From Myxococcales bacterium (GTDB taxonomy: Bacteria; Myxococcota; Myxococcia; Myxococcales; Myxococcaceae), in NCBI GenBank assembly GCA_030681895.1, contig JAUXRI010000158.1, forward strand, positions 1 to 57,870: a stretch of DNA of 57,870 nt, in the 5' to 3' direction. The notes beneath the pieces were generated by a model, which was not told where the DNA came from, did no database searches, and was given only the letters and a program-made list of their open reading frames with translations. Both the position numbers and the translations under genes were made by a program. Shown piece after piece: positions 38,302 to 51,478 of the stretch. Positions within the stretch are counted from its first letter, which is position 1. Every line of letters begins with the position of its first letter.

Positions 38302-39252
38302 GTGGCGAGCCGTCGTCGCGCAGCCGGGCCTCCGAAGTCGATGACCTCGGAGAAGGCGCGCGCGGCGTGGTGGTTGAAGCACGCCGAGGCCGGCGACGGC
38401 GTCGCGATGGTCGAGGTCGCCGAGCGCTTCGAGCGTGGCGCCGGCGTCGTGAAGAGCCAGGAGACCGCGCTCCACTGGTACCGCAAGGCGACCCGCGCTG
38501 GCGTGACGTTGGCCCCGGCGCTCGTCGGGGAAACCGTCTTCGAGGCCGACCCGGTCGCCGGCATCGTGTGGCTGATGCTCGGCTTCGAGCGCGCGCCGTC
38601 GGGTGATGACGCGAACGCGGTGATGGCGTCGTCGCTGACGATCTACGAGCCGCGCTTGAGCGACGAGGCGGTTCAGGCCGCGCAGGTGTGGGCCGACGTT
38701 TGCCGGGAGCGCGCCGGCTGGCCTGACGACGTGCCCGCGACGCATGGCCTGAAGGACCCCTTTCGTGCGCGCCCGCCGACCCCTGCCCTGCCGACGCGTG
38801 AGCCGCGCACTGCCGACCACTTGATCAAACGAGTGGCGTTCGGGCCGTGGTCGACAGCACTCCCGCCGGCCGCGCAGGTCGAGACGATTCACGCCGGGCA
38901 ACACCTGCGCGCGACGTGGGGAGGCGCGTACACGCAGCACCTCGTGTGGGCGACGCTCGCGCCGGGCGTCGACATCGAGACGTACGTGAAGCGCTCGGCG
39001 AGCTCGACGGCGCGACTGTGGAAGGCCGACGCGAAGGCAGACCGGTTTCTCTTGCGTGGGCTCGACACCAGCTCGTGCATCTTCACGGGGCTCGGGCCCT
39101 CAGCCGGGCAGCGGGCGCTCAAGCGCTTCGTCACCAGAGGCGATCAGGTCGCGGTGCTGACGGCTGTCGCGGCGGTCGCGGCCTTCGAGGCGAAGCGCGA
39201 TTCCCTCGAGGCGATCGCCGACGGCGTCTCGATGATCACCGAGAAGGCTTGA
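38302..39252 (+). CDS. Sel1-repeat-like protein after the T2SS operon
   Basis: This encodes 316 residues from the GTG at 38302; the ATG at 38341 is an alternative. Residues about 20-75 look like Sel1/TPR-like repeats (WLKHAEAGDGVAMVEVAERFERGAG, ALHWYRKATRAG). The C-terminal half has no recognisable domain. There is no signal peptide, so it is probably cytoplasmic. Its nine-base distance from gspN suggests it belongs to the transcript. Its end overlaps the convergent nucleotidyltransferase gene by 17 bases. Confidence 0.65.
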   Translation: MASRRRAAGPPKSMTSEKARAAWWLKHAEAGDGVAMVEVAERFERGAGVVKSQETALHWYRKATRAGVTLAPALVGETVFEADPVAGIVWLMLGFERAPSGDDANAVMASSLTIYEPRLSDEAVQAAQVWADVCRERAGWPDDVPATHGLKDPFRARPPTPALPTREPRTADHLIKRVAFGPWSTALPPAAQVETIHAGQHLRATWGGAYTQHLVWATLAPGVDIETYVKRSASSTARLWKADAKADRFLLRGLDTSSCIFTGLGPSAGQRALKRFVTRGDQVAVLTAVAAVAAFEAKRDSLEAIADGVSMITEKA

Positions 39253-39772
39253 GCCGGGCCTCGTACAGCTCGAACTTCGTGAGCTGTCGTTCCTGACGGC
39301 ACCAGTCGCGGAGCCGCTCGAGGTCGACGTCGTGTGCGTGAGCCCGGTGAACGTGCAGCGCTTGCTCGAGTCCGCTGAGATCGTTCCAGTACAAATAGGA
39401 AGCCAGCCGATCTCGGCATGAGTCGAAGGGCGTCAACACGTGCAGAATCTCATCGTCGCGCCTCACCGTGCGCCAGGTCGTGACGAGATCGTCTCCGATC
39501 GCGAGCGGGCCCGGCGGGAACTCGAGCGGGAAGGGAGACTGGGGGTGCACGTAGAAGTCCGCCTTGCGACGAAAGCCCAGCGAGCGCAGCGCGGCTTCGC
39601 CACCCTTGCCCTGGAACGTCAGAACGAAGTCGATGTCGAGCGACTGGTAGGCGTCGGGGGCGTAGTACGTGGCCGCGCTTCCACCGGTGAGCACCGCGAC
39701 GAAGCCGGTCCGATCGAGCGCGGTGCAGACCGCGAAGGCAACGTCGCTGAGCGTCGACTCGGACGAGATCAC
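39236..39772 (-). CDS. Nucleotidyltransferase-like protein
   Basis: This encodes 178 residues from the GTG at 39772, which overlaps the stop of the winged-helix gene as GTGA. The core motif [22 protein letters not shown] is the GS...DxD signature of the polymerase-beta nucleotidyltransferase fold, of the type seen in AbiEii, MNT and related proteins. The rest contains [19 protein letters not shown]. It would use NTPs to modify RNA or protein. With a small DNA-binding partner directly upstream it resembles a toxin-antitoxin or defence pair, but that is inference. Confidence 0.7.
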   Translation of the reverse strand: MISSESTLSDVAFAVCTALDRTGFVAVLTGGSAATYYAPDAYQSLDIDFVLTFQGKGGEAALRSLGFRRKADFYVHPQSPFPLEFPPGPLAIGDDLVTTWRTVRRDDEILHVLTPFDSCRDRLASYLYWNDLSGLEQALHVHRAHAHDVDLERLRDWCRQERQLTKFELYEARLKPSR

Positions 39773-40116
39773 GGCAGCCCCGGCTTGCCTGGCCGACGTG
39801 GCCTGCGACGCTTCAACGCCAGCTTCGAGACCAGCTCGGCGTCTTGCTTCGCCATTGCCCACAGCAGCGCGCTCAGCTCCTTCGAGGCGAAGAAGCGAGG
39901 GTTCAGCGCGACGAGTCGTGTCCTGCCCACGCTGCGGCTGACGATGACGCCGTCTCGCTCGAAGCTCTCGAGCAAACGCTGCACGGCGAAGAGCCTCAGA
40001 CCGAGAAGAGCACTGAGCTCGGATGGATACGTCTCCGCCAGCACACGCACCGCAACCAGCACCATCGTCCGGTTTCGGTTGCCGAAGAGCTGCGCCGTGC
40101 GTTCAAGAACCACCAC
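39769..40116 (-). CDS. Winged-helix transcriptional regulator (ArsR-like)
   Basis: This encodes 115 residues. Helices and wing are visible: [47 protein letters not shown], a MarR/ArsR-type reader that ends in the basic tail [12 protein letters not shown]. The start is the GTG at 40116; no ribosome site precedes it. The predicted promoter places the transcript start at about the start codon, so the mRNA may be leaderless. An inverted repeat inside that promoter is a likely binding site for autoregulation. It overlaps the nucleotidyltransferase gene by four bases. Confidence 0.7.
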   Translation of the reverse strand: MVVLERTAQLFGNRNRTMVLVAVRVLAETYPSELSALLGLRLFAVQRLLESFERDGVIVSRSVGRTRLVALNPRFFASKELSALLWAMAKQDAELVSKLALKRRRPRRPGKPGLP

Positions 40117-40124
40117 AAGAATTG

Positions 40125-40154
40125 GTCATATCACCAACTATTTTGGTGATTCAA
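40125..40154 (-). promoter_or_regulatory. Promoter with embedded inverted-repeat operator
   Basis: Reading the minus strand, TTGAAT (40149-40154) and TATGAC (40125-40130) are 18 bases apart, giving a start about 7 bases before or at the GTG at 40116. Between them lies the perfect 8-bp inverted repeat ATCACCAA/TTGGTGAT (40130-40137 and 40143-40150). A further TTGGT half-site is at 40122-40126. The stretch is clearly AT-rich against the background. Confidence 0.6.
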
Positions 40155-40213
40155 TCCACGCCCAAACGCCGTCCTTCCACGCCCCGCGTACCGCGTGCTA
40201 CCTCCACCGACCT

Positions 40214-41896
<1,683 letters not shown>

Positions 41897-42040
41897 CGCT
41901 TCTCTGGCACAGGTGGTGCTCACCACCACGCATGGCCCAGCGAAGACCGCACGAACGTGTCGATGCAGCCGCAGGTTCGTGTCTCCACCGAGGCTGCGCG
42001 CCCGCATGGCCGTGGCTTCGCCCGAACGCTGTAACCGCCT

Positions 42041-42069
42041 GGAACCACACCCTTCCTGACCCATTTAGA
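42041..42069 (+). promoter_or_regulatory. Candidate ECF-type promoter
   Basis: GGAACC at 42041-42046 is the typical -35 element of many ECF sigma factors. TTAGAT at 42064-42069 follows after 17 bases, 31 bases before the ATG of the sigma gene. Autoregulation is common for ECF genes. This is a visual match only. Confidence 0.35.
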
Positions 42070-42100
42070 TCGGCCGCGCGAGAGGGGCGTTGAACGTTCC

Positions 42101-42616
42101 ATGACCGCGCTTCCACCCATTCACGATCTCTACCGCCAGCACCGGCAGCGCGCGCTCGCCGTCGTCCGCCGCATCGTCAAAGACGCCGACGAAGCCGAAG
42201 ACGTCGTGCAGGACGTGTTCGTGCGCCTCTACTCGAAGGACGTGCACTTCGACGGCAAGGCGGCGTGCACCACCTGGCTGCACCGCATTCTCATCAACTC
42301 GTCGATCAACTCGCTGCGCGCTCGCAAACGCCGCGGCAAGCTCGAGACGCCGCTGGGCTTCGTGGAGGACCCCGAGTCGCGCGCGGTCGGCAATGAGCGC
42401 CACGCGTTGCTGCTGCAGGCGCTCCAGCATCTGTCGGAGCAGCACCGCCTGGTCGTCACCCTGCGCGACGTGCGCGGCTACTCGTACCCCGACATCGCCC
42501 GAATGCTGGGCCTGCCAGAGGGCACCGTGAAGAGCGCGCTCAACCGCGGCCGCACCCGGCTGGCGAAGGTGATGGGCGCGACCGACCCTGACGCCCTCGC
42601 CGCCAACGACGACTGA
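42101..42616 (+). CDS. ECF RNA polymerase sigma factor
   Basis: This encodes 171 residues. Region 2 (LYRQHRQRALAVVRRIVKDADEAEDVVQDVFVRLY) is at about 10-45 and region 4 (GYSYPDIARMLGLPEGTVKSALNRGRTRL) at about 125-156. Region 3 is absent, as in all ECF factors. No anti-sigma gene is next to it; the following gene is on the other strand and abuts it with no gap. What it responds to cannot be told. Confidence 0.92.
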   Translation: MTALPPIHDLYRQHRQRALAVVRRIVKDADEAEDVVQDVFVRLYSKDVHFDGKAACTTWLHRILINSSINSLRARKRRGKLETPLGFVEDPESRAVGNERHALLLQALQHLSEQHRLVVTLRDVRGYSYPDIARMLGLPEGTVKSALNRGRTRLAKVMGATDPDALAANDD

Positions 42617-43327
42617 CTACTCGTCGCCCTTCTGCCCGATGAACTGATCGCCCTTCTCTTTGAAGAGCACGTTGAAGGTCGTGAGCGAGCCGTAGCAGCG
42701 CGTGACGTACTGCTGCATCTCGACCTTCTCGGTGTCGGTGAGCTTGGGGTGCGCGTTGATGCGCTGCTCCAGCGTGCGCAGGCGATCGCGCACCATCACC
42801 ACCTTGTGAAACAGCGAGTCGATGGGCAGGTCTTTCGACGCGAGCTCGGGGTTTGCCGGCACGAGCTTCACGGTGCCGCCTTCCCACTTCTGAGCGAGCG
42901 GAACCTCGACGAGGCCCGAGGCCTCCAGAAACAGCTCCATCAGCTCCTGACGCGTCATGGTGTCTCCTTCGAAGTCGAGCTCGGTGCTCGGGTCGATTTG
43001 GTGAACGACGGTAGGGCCCAGCGCGGTCGGACGCGTGGAGCCGGTGCTCGAGCGCACCATGGGCGCGATCGACTTGAGCGCCTTCGGGCGTGACGACTGC
43101 GCCGCCGCCTCGTGAGCGATACGCACGGCTTCTCCGCGGGCCGCGAAGACGTTGCAGATGGGCGCCGAGGGCGGAAACAGCGCGCGCTGGGGCTGCACCC
43201 GGCACTCACCCACCCACCCCTTCTGGGCGTCGAGCGAGTGCGGCCTCCACAGCTTGCAGTTGCCGCATACCTTCTCGTGCGGCTCGAAGACGGGCGCAGG
43301 GGGCTGGTTCTCGGCGTCGGACGACAC
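42617..43327 (-). CDS. Unknown protein with a four-cysteine cluster
   Basis: This encodes 236 residues from the GTG at 43327. In-frame ATGs at 43384 and 43420 are possible, but the added residues look non-coding and would cover the fusA promoter region. A cluster near the N-terminus (CGNCKLW, later GEC and PIC) has four cysteines, probably binding zinc or iron. The C-terminal half is helical (VMVRDRLRTLEQRINAHPKLTDTEKVEMQQY). Its stop codon touches the stop of the sigma gene. I do not recognise the family. Confidence 0.6.
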   Translation of the reverse strand: MSSDAENQPPAPVFEPHEKVCGNCKLWRPHSLDAQKGWVGECRVQPQRALFPPSAPICNVFAARGEAVRIAHEAAAQSSRPKALKSIAPMVRSSTGSTRPTALGPTVVHQIDPSTELDFEGDTMTRQELMELFLEASGLVEVPLAQKWEGGTVKLVPANPELASKDLPIDSLFHKVVMVRDRLRTLEQRINAHPKLTDTEKVEMQQYVTRCYGSLTTFNVLFKEKGDQFIGQKGDE

Positions 43328-43440
43328 GGGCCTTCGACTAGCGAAACCCTCGCCGCGACGCCATGGCGACTGCGTGCTGACCATCAGGCGGTGGACGGCG
43401 CTTGTCTTTCTCTGGCCCATTCAGTAGTGGCCGCGCCGCC

Positions 43441-45576
<2,136 letters not shown>

Positions 45577-45604
45577 CCAGCGCTTCTGAAGTTCAGGTCG
45601 AACG

Positions 45605-45636
45605 CAGCCGGTCGCTCCCTGAGGAGTGGCCGGCTG
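45605..45636 (+). terminator. Rho-independent terminator after fusA
   Basis: A 14-bp stem (45605-45618 with 45623-45636, two G-U pairs) with the loop CTGA is followed by TTTCGTTTC. It lies 28 bases after the fusA stop and before the next promoter. Confidence 0.8.
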
Positions 45637-45678
45637 TTTCGTTTCGCGCGCTCCACGGGCCGGACCCAGAAATAGCGC

Positions 45679-45706
45679 TTGCGGGCTCCATCACCACCCG
45701 TACATT
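45679..45706 (+). promoter_or_regulatory. Candidate promoter of the acyl-CoA synthetase gene
   Basis: TTGCGG at 45679-45684 and TACATT at 45701-45706 are 16 bases apart. The expected leader carries the ribosome site GAAAGGG at 45724-45730, nine bases before the ATG at 45739. It directly follows the fusA terminator. Confidence 0.45.
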
Positions 45707-45738
45707 GCCGCCCTCGCATCAACGAAAGGGCGACTGCC

Positions 45739-47532
<1,794 letters not shown>

Positions 47533-47544
47533 GCCTCCTGGAGC

Positions 47545-48423
47545 ATGCGAACGCTCCTGCTGTTCACGCTGACGGCCACTGCCTGTGGGGGCGGTGGCAA
47601 CAAGACGCTCGAGCTCACGCTGACGATGCCCGACGGCACCGTCACGAAGAAGTCGCTCGGTGGTGACACCGGCTTCTTCTTCGACGGTCAGCAACGGGCG
47701 ACGGCGTCGTTCCCCGACGTCGCGACCTGGAACAAGGACGTGCCGCTGGGGCTCTCGATGCGGGTGGCTCCGCTGCAACCGGGTCGCTACGGAACCGGCG
47801 GCAGCCTGCACCTGGGCGCCGACGCTGCCGCGTCCGCGAAGTCACTCACGCTCGATCTCTCCGTCGACCGGGTCCGATGGCAGAACGAGGGCGCCTTCCC
47901 CTTCCGCCTTGAAGGCACCTTCACCGGCACCTCGACCGAGAACCACCGGCTCGAGGGGCGCTTCAGCACCACGATGAATGACTGCTCCGACACAGCGTCC
48001 GCCACCGCCGGCTCGTTCCTCTGCGGCCTGCCGTACGTCACGAAGAAGCAGTCGGAGCAGGTGTGGACCATCGACAGCTGGGTCACCGAAGGCGAGTGCC
48101 CCGACGCCATCTTCAAGCGCTACGCGGGCGGCATGACGTACACGGTCAACCCGCGTGAGGCCTCGGCGGGTGGGCAGACGACGCTCCAGTGCGTGACGAC
48201 CGATGCGGCGAGCTTCAAGTCGATCTGCGGTGCGAGCGAAGAGGGCGTTCAGGCCGATGGCTGCAGCTGGGCCATCACCGTGTATTCGACACCGGGCATC
48301 GCCTCAGGCGGTCCGCCTCGCATGGCGATCTTCGCCGGGACCACCGGCTCGTGCACGCCGAAGCTGTGCACGCTGTCGCCACGAGCGTTCGTGCACAAGT
48401 CAGGCGCCACGGCTCAGGACTGA
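47545..48423 (+). CDS. Lipoprotein of unknown function
   Basis: This encodes 292 residues. A short signal ends in the lipobox ATAC with Cys14, then GGGG. The mature part is strand-rich with six or more cysteines (MNDCSD, FLCGLPY, GECPDA, TLQCVT, SICGAS, GSCTPKLCTL), probably disulfide-bonded in the periplasm or at the surface. No domain is recognised. The last codons and the stop lie inside the first unit of a 79-bp tandem repeat, so the C-terminus may be newly acquired. It starts 12 bases after the synthetase gene. Confidence 0.65.
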   Translation: MRTLLLFTLTATACGGGGNKTLELTLTMPDGTVTKKSLGGDTGFFFDGQQRATASFPDVATWNKDVPLGLSMRVAPLQPGRYGTGGSLHLGADAAASAKSLTLDLSVDRVRWQNEGAFPFRLEGTFTGTSTENHRLEGRFSTTMNDCSDTASATAGSFLCGLPYVTKKQSEQVWTIDSWVTEGECPDAIFKRYAGGMTYTVNPREASAGGQTTLQCVTTDAASFKSICGASEEGVQADGCSWAITVYSTPGIASGGPPRMAIFAGTTGSCTPKLCTLSPRAFVHKSGATAQD

Positions 48424-48642
48424 GCTGCGCTTCGCACCGTGCGGAGAAGACCGCGTCTCCTCAGGCCGATGCAGTGCATGCCGTGCCACGGCTCAGGACT
48501 GACTGCGCTTCGCACAGTGCGGAGAAGACCGCGTCTCCTCAGGGCCGACGCCGTGCATGCTGCGCCACGGCTCATGACTGACCTGCGCTTCGCACCGTGC
48601 GGAGAAGACAACGTCTCTCAGGGCCGAAGCTGTGACCGCTGT
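48406..48642. repeat. Three tandem 79-bp repeats at a gene end
   Basis: Units at 48406-48484, 48485-48563 and 48564-48642 are each 79 bases. They begin GCCACGGCTC and share a core with CTTCGCAC and GTGCGGAG, which can form a hairpin. The first unit contains the lipoprotein stop codon. The sequence before unit one (about 48376-48405) reappears after unit three (about 48643-48670), and a further degenerate unit seems to run to about 48720, into the end of the convergent permease gene. Confidence 0.85.
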
Positions 48643-48700
48643 CCACGGGCGTTTCGTGCACCAGTCGGGCGCCACAACGGACCTTCCGACGAAGATCGCG

Positions 48701-49456
48701 TCACCCGAGGGCGAACGTCTTCGCGAAGAACGCCACGGTCATCACCCACCCGAGCACGACGACGAAGCGCTTCACCACCCGCGCGTCGAAGCGCAGCGCA
48801 AAGCGGGCCGCGACGTAGCCGCCGACGGTCGACGCCACCGCCATCGCGAGCGCCTTCGGCCACTCCACGAGCCCCGAGGCGATGAACACCACCGTTGCAG
48901 TCAGGTTGATGGCGAGCCCCAACACCGACTTGAGGCCGTTGAGCCGATGCAGATCGCGCCCGCCGCCCAGCAGCGTCAGCGCCGCCAACATCAACAGCCC
49001 GATGCCGCCTCCCAGGTAGCCACCGTAGAGGCTGATGGGCACTTGCGCCGCCAGCACCACCCACCGCGGCGTCTCCCCCAGGCTCGACAGCCACGCCCGC
49101 AGCCGATCGCCCACCGTGAACAACACGGCCGCGAACAACACGAGAAACGGGACGATTTTCTCGAACGCGTCACTCGGCGTCGCCAGCGCGAGCAGGGCTC
49201 CGGCGAGGCCGCCTCCGAGACTGACGACGATGAGCGGGACGAGCGAGCCCCGCTCCTCGTTCATCACCGAGCGATAGCCCCACGCGCTCGCCACCGAACC
49301 CGGCCACAGCGCCACGGTACTCGTCGCGTTGGCGGCCAGCGGAGACGTGCCCGTGAAGACGAGCGCCGGGAACGTCAGGAACGTGCCGCCACCTGCGATG
49401 GCATTGAGGCCGCCGGCGAGAAACGCCGCGCCGACGAGCAGGCACCACGTGAGCAC
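48701..49456 (-). CDS. TSUP (TauE/SafE) family permease
   Basis: This encodes 251 residues from the GTG at 49456; the frame extends to 49519 but those residues are polar and overlap the divergent gene. There are about seven or eight membrane helices and the family motif GGLNAIAGGGTFLTFPAL near the N-terminus, with its counterpart YGGYLGGGIGLLMLAAL in the second half. TSUP proteins export or import sulfite, sulfonates or other organosulfur anions; the substrate is not evident. Its 3' end touches the degenerate tail of the 79-bp repeat array. Confidence 0.9.
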   Translation of the reverse strand: MLTWCLLVGAAFLAGGLNAIAGGGTFLTFPALVFTGTSPLAANATSTVALWPGSVASAWGYRSVMNEERGSLVPLIVVSLGGGLAGALLALATPSDAFEKIVPFLVLFAAVLFTVGDRLRAWLSSLGETPRWVVLAAQVPISLYGGYLGGGIGLLMLAALTLLGGGRDLHRLNGLKSVLGLAINLTATVVFIASGLVEWPKALAMAVASTVGGYVAARFALRFDARVVKRFVVVLGWVMTVAFFAKTFALG

Positions 49457-49502
49457 GCGTGAAGACGTATCACGCGGCCGCCCGGTGCAGCACACTGCCG
49501 CC

Positions 49503-50537
49503 ATGCGCCACGTCGCCATCGGAGACCCACAGGCGTCCTTCGAGACGTTCGTTCGAATCCTCGACGGCCACGGGCTGCTCGACGACGAGGGAGCGCTCGC
49601 CAGCGACGTGCACCTCGTGTCGATGGGCGATCACTTCGACTACGGCAGGCCGGACCTGCGCGCGCAGGCGACGAAGGCGGGCTCGTCGATTCTCTCGTGG
49701 CTCGCTTCGCACCCGCCGGAGCAGGTCACGATTCTGCTCGGCAACCACGATCTCGCGCGCGTGTGCGAGCTCTTCCCCTTCAGCGATCAGTCCTTCATCC
49801 TCGCGCACGCCGAGGCACGAGCTCTCTACGAGGCGAAGGCACCGGCCGACGCGTTCCTGAAGAAGTACCCCAGCGTGCCCGACACCGAGTGCCTGGCGCG
49901 TGACTACTCGTGCTTCGCCGCCTCGCAGCGCGACCTGGTGACAGAGTTCCTTCGCAACGGGCGGCTGCGCCTCGCCGCGCACCACAAGGGCCTGCTCCTC
50001 GTGCACGCGGGAGTGACGACCGATGACTTCGCGCTGGCGGGCATCGACGCGCGCGATGCCGCGTCAGCGAGTGCGGGGCTCAACCGGCTCCTCGACGAAC
50101 GAATCGCTGCGTGGAGCGACGGCCCACTGCAGCTCGCCCCACTCCACCAGACCGGCAGCCCGTCGACCGGCGAAGGCCGCGGCGTGCTGTACCACCGCCC
50201 GTGCGACCCCTCGACGCAGCCGCCCTCACGCCTCGATGGACCGCCGCGACGCCGCTTCGATCCGCGCACGCTCCCGGCGGCGTTCCCTCAGGCCATCGGG
50301 CACATCAGAGACAACAAGTGCCGCGAGCTGATGCCGCACTGGAGCCCGCCCGGTTCCGCCGTCGATGGTCCGCTGCGCTCCCTCGTCGTCGACGAAGATC
50401 GCGTCAGCTACGTGGTCGGCTGCCGGGCTGACGCGCGCCTCTTCTTCACCGACGCCGGCATGTCGCACGCGAACCCTGATCGGTACGAGCTGTTCGATCT
50501 CGACACGCGAGCCCCACTACAGCGTCCCGACGAGTGA
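49503..50537 (+). CDS. Calcineurin-like metallophosphoesterase
   Basis: This encodes 344 residues from the ATG at 49503. Family blocks: GDPQ at 7-10, GDHFDYG at 42-48, GNHD at 80-83 and LLVHAGV near 167. The first block normally reads DxH; here His is replaced by Gln, which changes one metal ligand and suggests a subfamily with altered metal or substrate use. There is no signal peptide. It is divergent from the permease and converges on the EEP gene. The substrate is unknown; protein or nucleotide phosphates are options. Confidence 0.85.
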   Translation: MRHVAIGDPQASFETFVRILDGHGLLDDEGALASDVHLVSMGDHFDYGRPDLRAQATKAGSSILSWLASHPPEQVTILLGNHDLARVCELFPFSDQSFILAHAEARALYEAKAPADAFLKKYPSVPDTECLARDYSCFAASQRDLVTEFLRNGRLRLAAHHKGLLLVHAGVTTDDFALAGIDARDAASASAGLNRLLDERIAAWSDGPLQLAPLHQTGSPSTGEGRGVLYHRPCDPSTQPPSRLDGPPRRRFDPRTLPAAFPQAIGHIRDNKCRELMPHWSPPGSAVDGPLRSLVVDEDRVSYVVGCRADARLFFTDAGMSHANPDRYELFDLDTRAPLQRPDE

Positions 50538-50540
50538 GCG

Positions 50541-51464
50541 TCAGAGGTCGACGCGGGTGATCAGCGGCACATGATCGGACAGGCCGTGGAAGGGGCTCTT
50601 CCCATCGCCGAAGGCGCAGGTGTCCTGCATGTCGGCGAACTCGACCTTGCTCCCGAAGATGTGATCGAGGTGCATGCGCAGCTTCATGAAGCCCGCGGTG
50701 GAGAACGAGTTCGTTCGGCTCGGGTCGATCAGCTTCAGTGACTCCTGCGCGCCCCGGAGGTTGGCGTCGCCCGTGAGGAGTTTGTAGACGGGCGTCGCGG
50801 GCGCAGAGTTGAAGTCCCCGACGATCAGGTACGGCTCGCTGCGCGAGACGTGCTGCGCGTACTCGGCGACGGCCTTCGCCTCGGTCAACTGGTTCGCGCC
50901 ATGGCCCATCTTCGCCTTCTGGCTCCAGAACTCTTTCGCCCACGGCGTCGGCAGCGACAGGTGCGTGTTGAAGAGGTGAAACGGCCGGCCCTTCTGGTCC
51001 TCGAGGTGCAGGTGGGCGGCGATGCGCGTTTGCTTCACACGCTTGAGGCGCTCGGAGCCCCGATGGGTGATGTCGAACGGCAGATCGGAGTTGCCCTTGA
51101 GGACGTTCGTCGTCTGCTGGTTGACGAGCATGGCGAGGCCCGTCGTGTAGACCTTGAGCGGGCCGACCCCGTACACGTGCGCGGGGAAGTAGAACGCGCG
51201 ATACGGCATCGCCACGCCGCGCCGCTGGAGCGACGACTCGAGGTGACGAAGAAACGCCTCGAGCTGCGTCTCCGAGGGGTGCCCTCCGCGGTGCGCGGCC
51301 GACGACCGAATCGACTTCGTCTCGACCTCTTGCAGCGCCACCACGTCAGCCAGCGGCGTCAGCCCGGCGATGGCGTCGGCGATGCCCTGCTTCGAGCCCG
51401 CCGTGCTCGCCAGCCCCTTGAGCGCGTGCCCGAAGTACCGAACGTTGTAGCTGACGATGCGCAT
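50541..51464 (-). CDS. Endonuclease/exonuclease/phosphatase (EEP) family hydrolase
   Basis: This encodes 307 residues with all the family landmarks: IVSYNVRYFG (Asn7), ALQEVE (Glu46), FNTHLSLP, VGDFNSAPATP and the final SDHVPLITRV. Members are Mg-dependent nucleases or lipid/phosphodiester phosphatases (AP endonuclease, sphingomyelinase, DNase I types). No signal peptide is seen, which favours a cytoplasmic role. It is the last gene of the ycaO-tfuA operon, 14 bases after tfuA. Confidence 0.88.
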   Translation of the reverse strand: MRIVSYNVRYFGHALKGLASTAGSKQGIADAIAGLTPLADVVALQEVETKSIRSSAAHRGGHPSETQLEAFLRHLESSLQRRGVAMPYRAFYFPAHVYGVGPLKVYTTGLAMLVNQQTTNVLKGNSDLPFDITHRGSERLKRVKQTRIAAHLHLEDQKGRPFHLFNTHLSLPTPWAKEFWSQKAKMGHGANQLTEAKAVAEYAQHVSRSEPYLIVGDFNSAPATPVYKLLTGDANLRGAQESLKLIDPSRTNSFSTAGFMKLRMHLDHIFGSKVEFADMQDTCAFGDGKSPFHGLSDHVPLITRVDL

Positions 51465-51478
51465 GGCGTTCCTTCAGT

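Noticed and set aside
41905..41920. TGGCACAGGTGGTGCT, a near match to a sigma-54 promoter after the FHA activator gene
   Set aside because: The -12 element has G in place of the first T, and the sequence overlaps a small hairpin (GGTGGT/ACCACC). The next gene starts 180 bases away. Too weak to call.
43402..43430. TTGTCT and TAGTGG as a fusA promoter
   Set aside because: Spacing is acceptable, but the -10 element is poor and the region overlaps possible coding of the divergent gene; not listed as a feature.
49551..49560. GTTCGAATCC, a T-loop-like string that could indicate a tRNA
   Set aside because: No acceptor, D or anticodon stems can be drawn around it, and it codes for part of the metallophosphoesterase.
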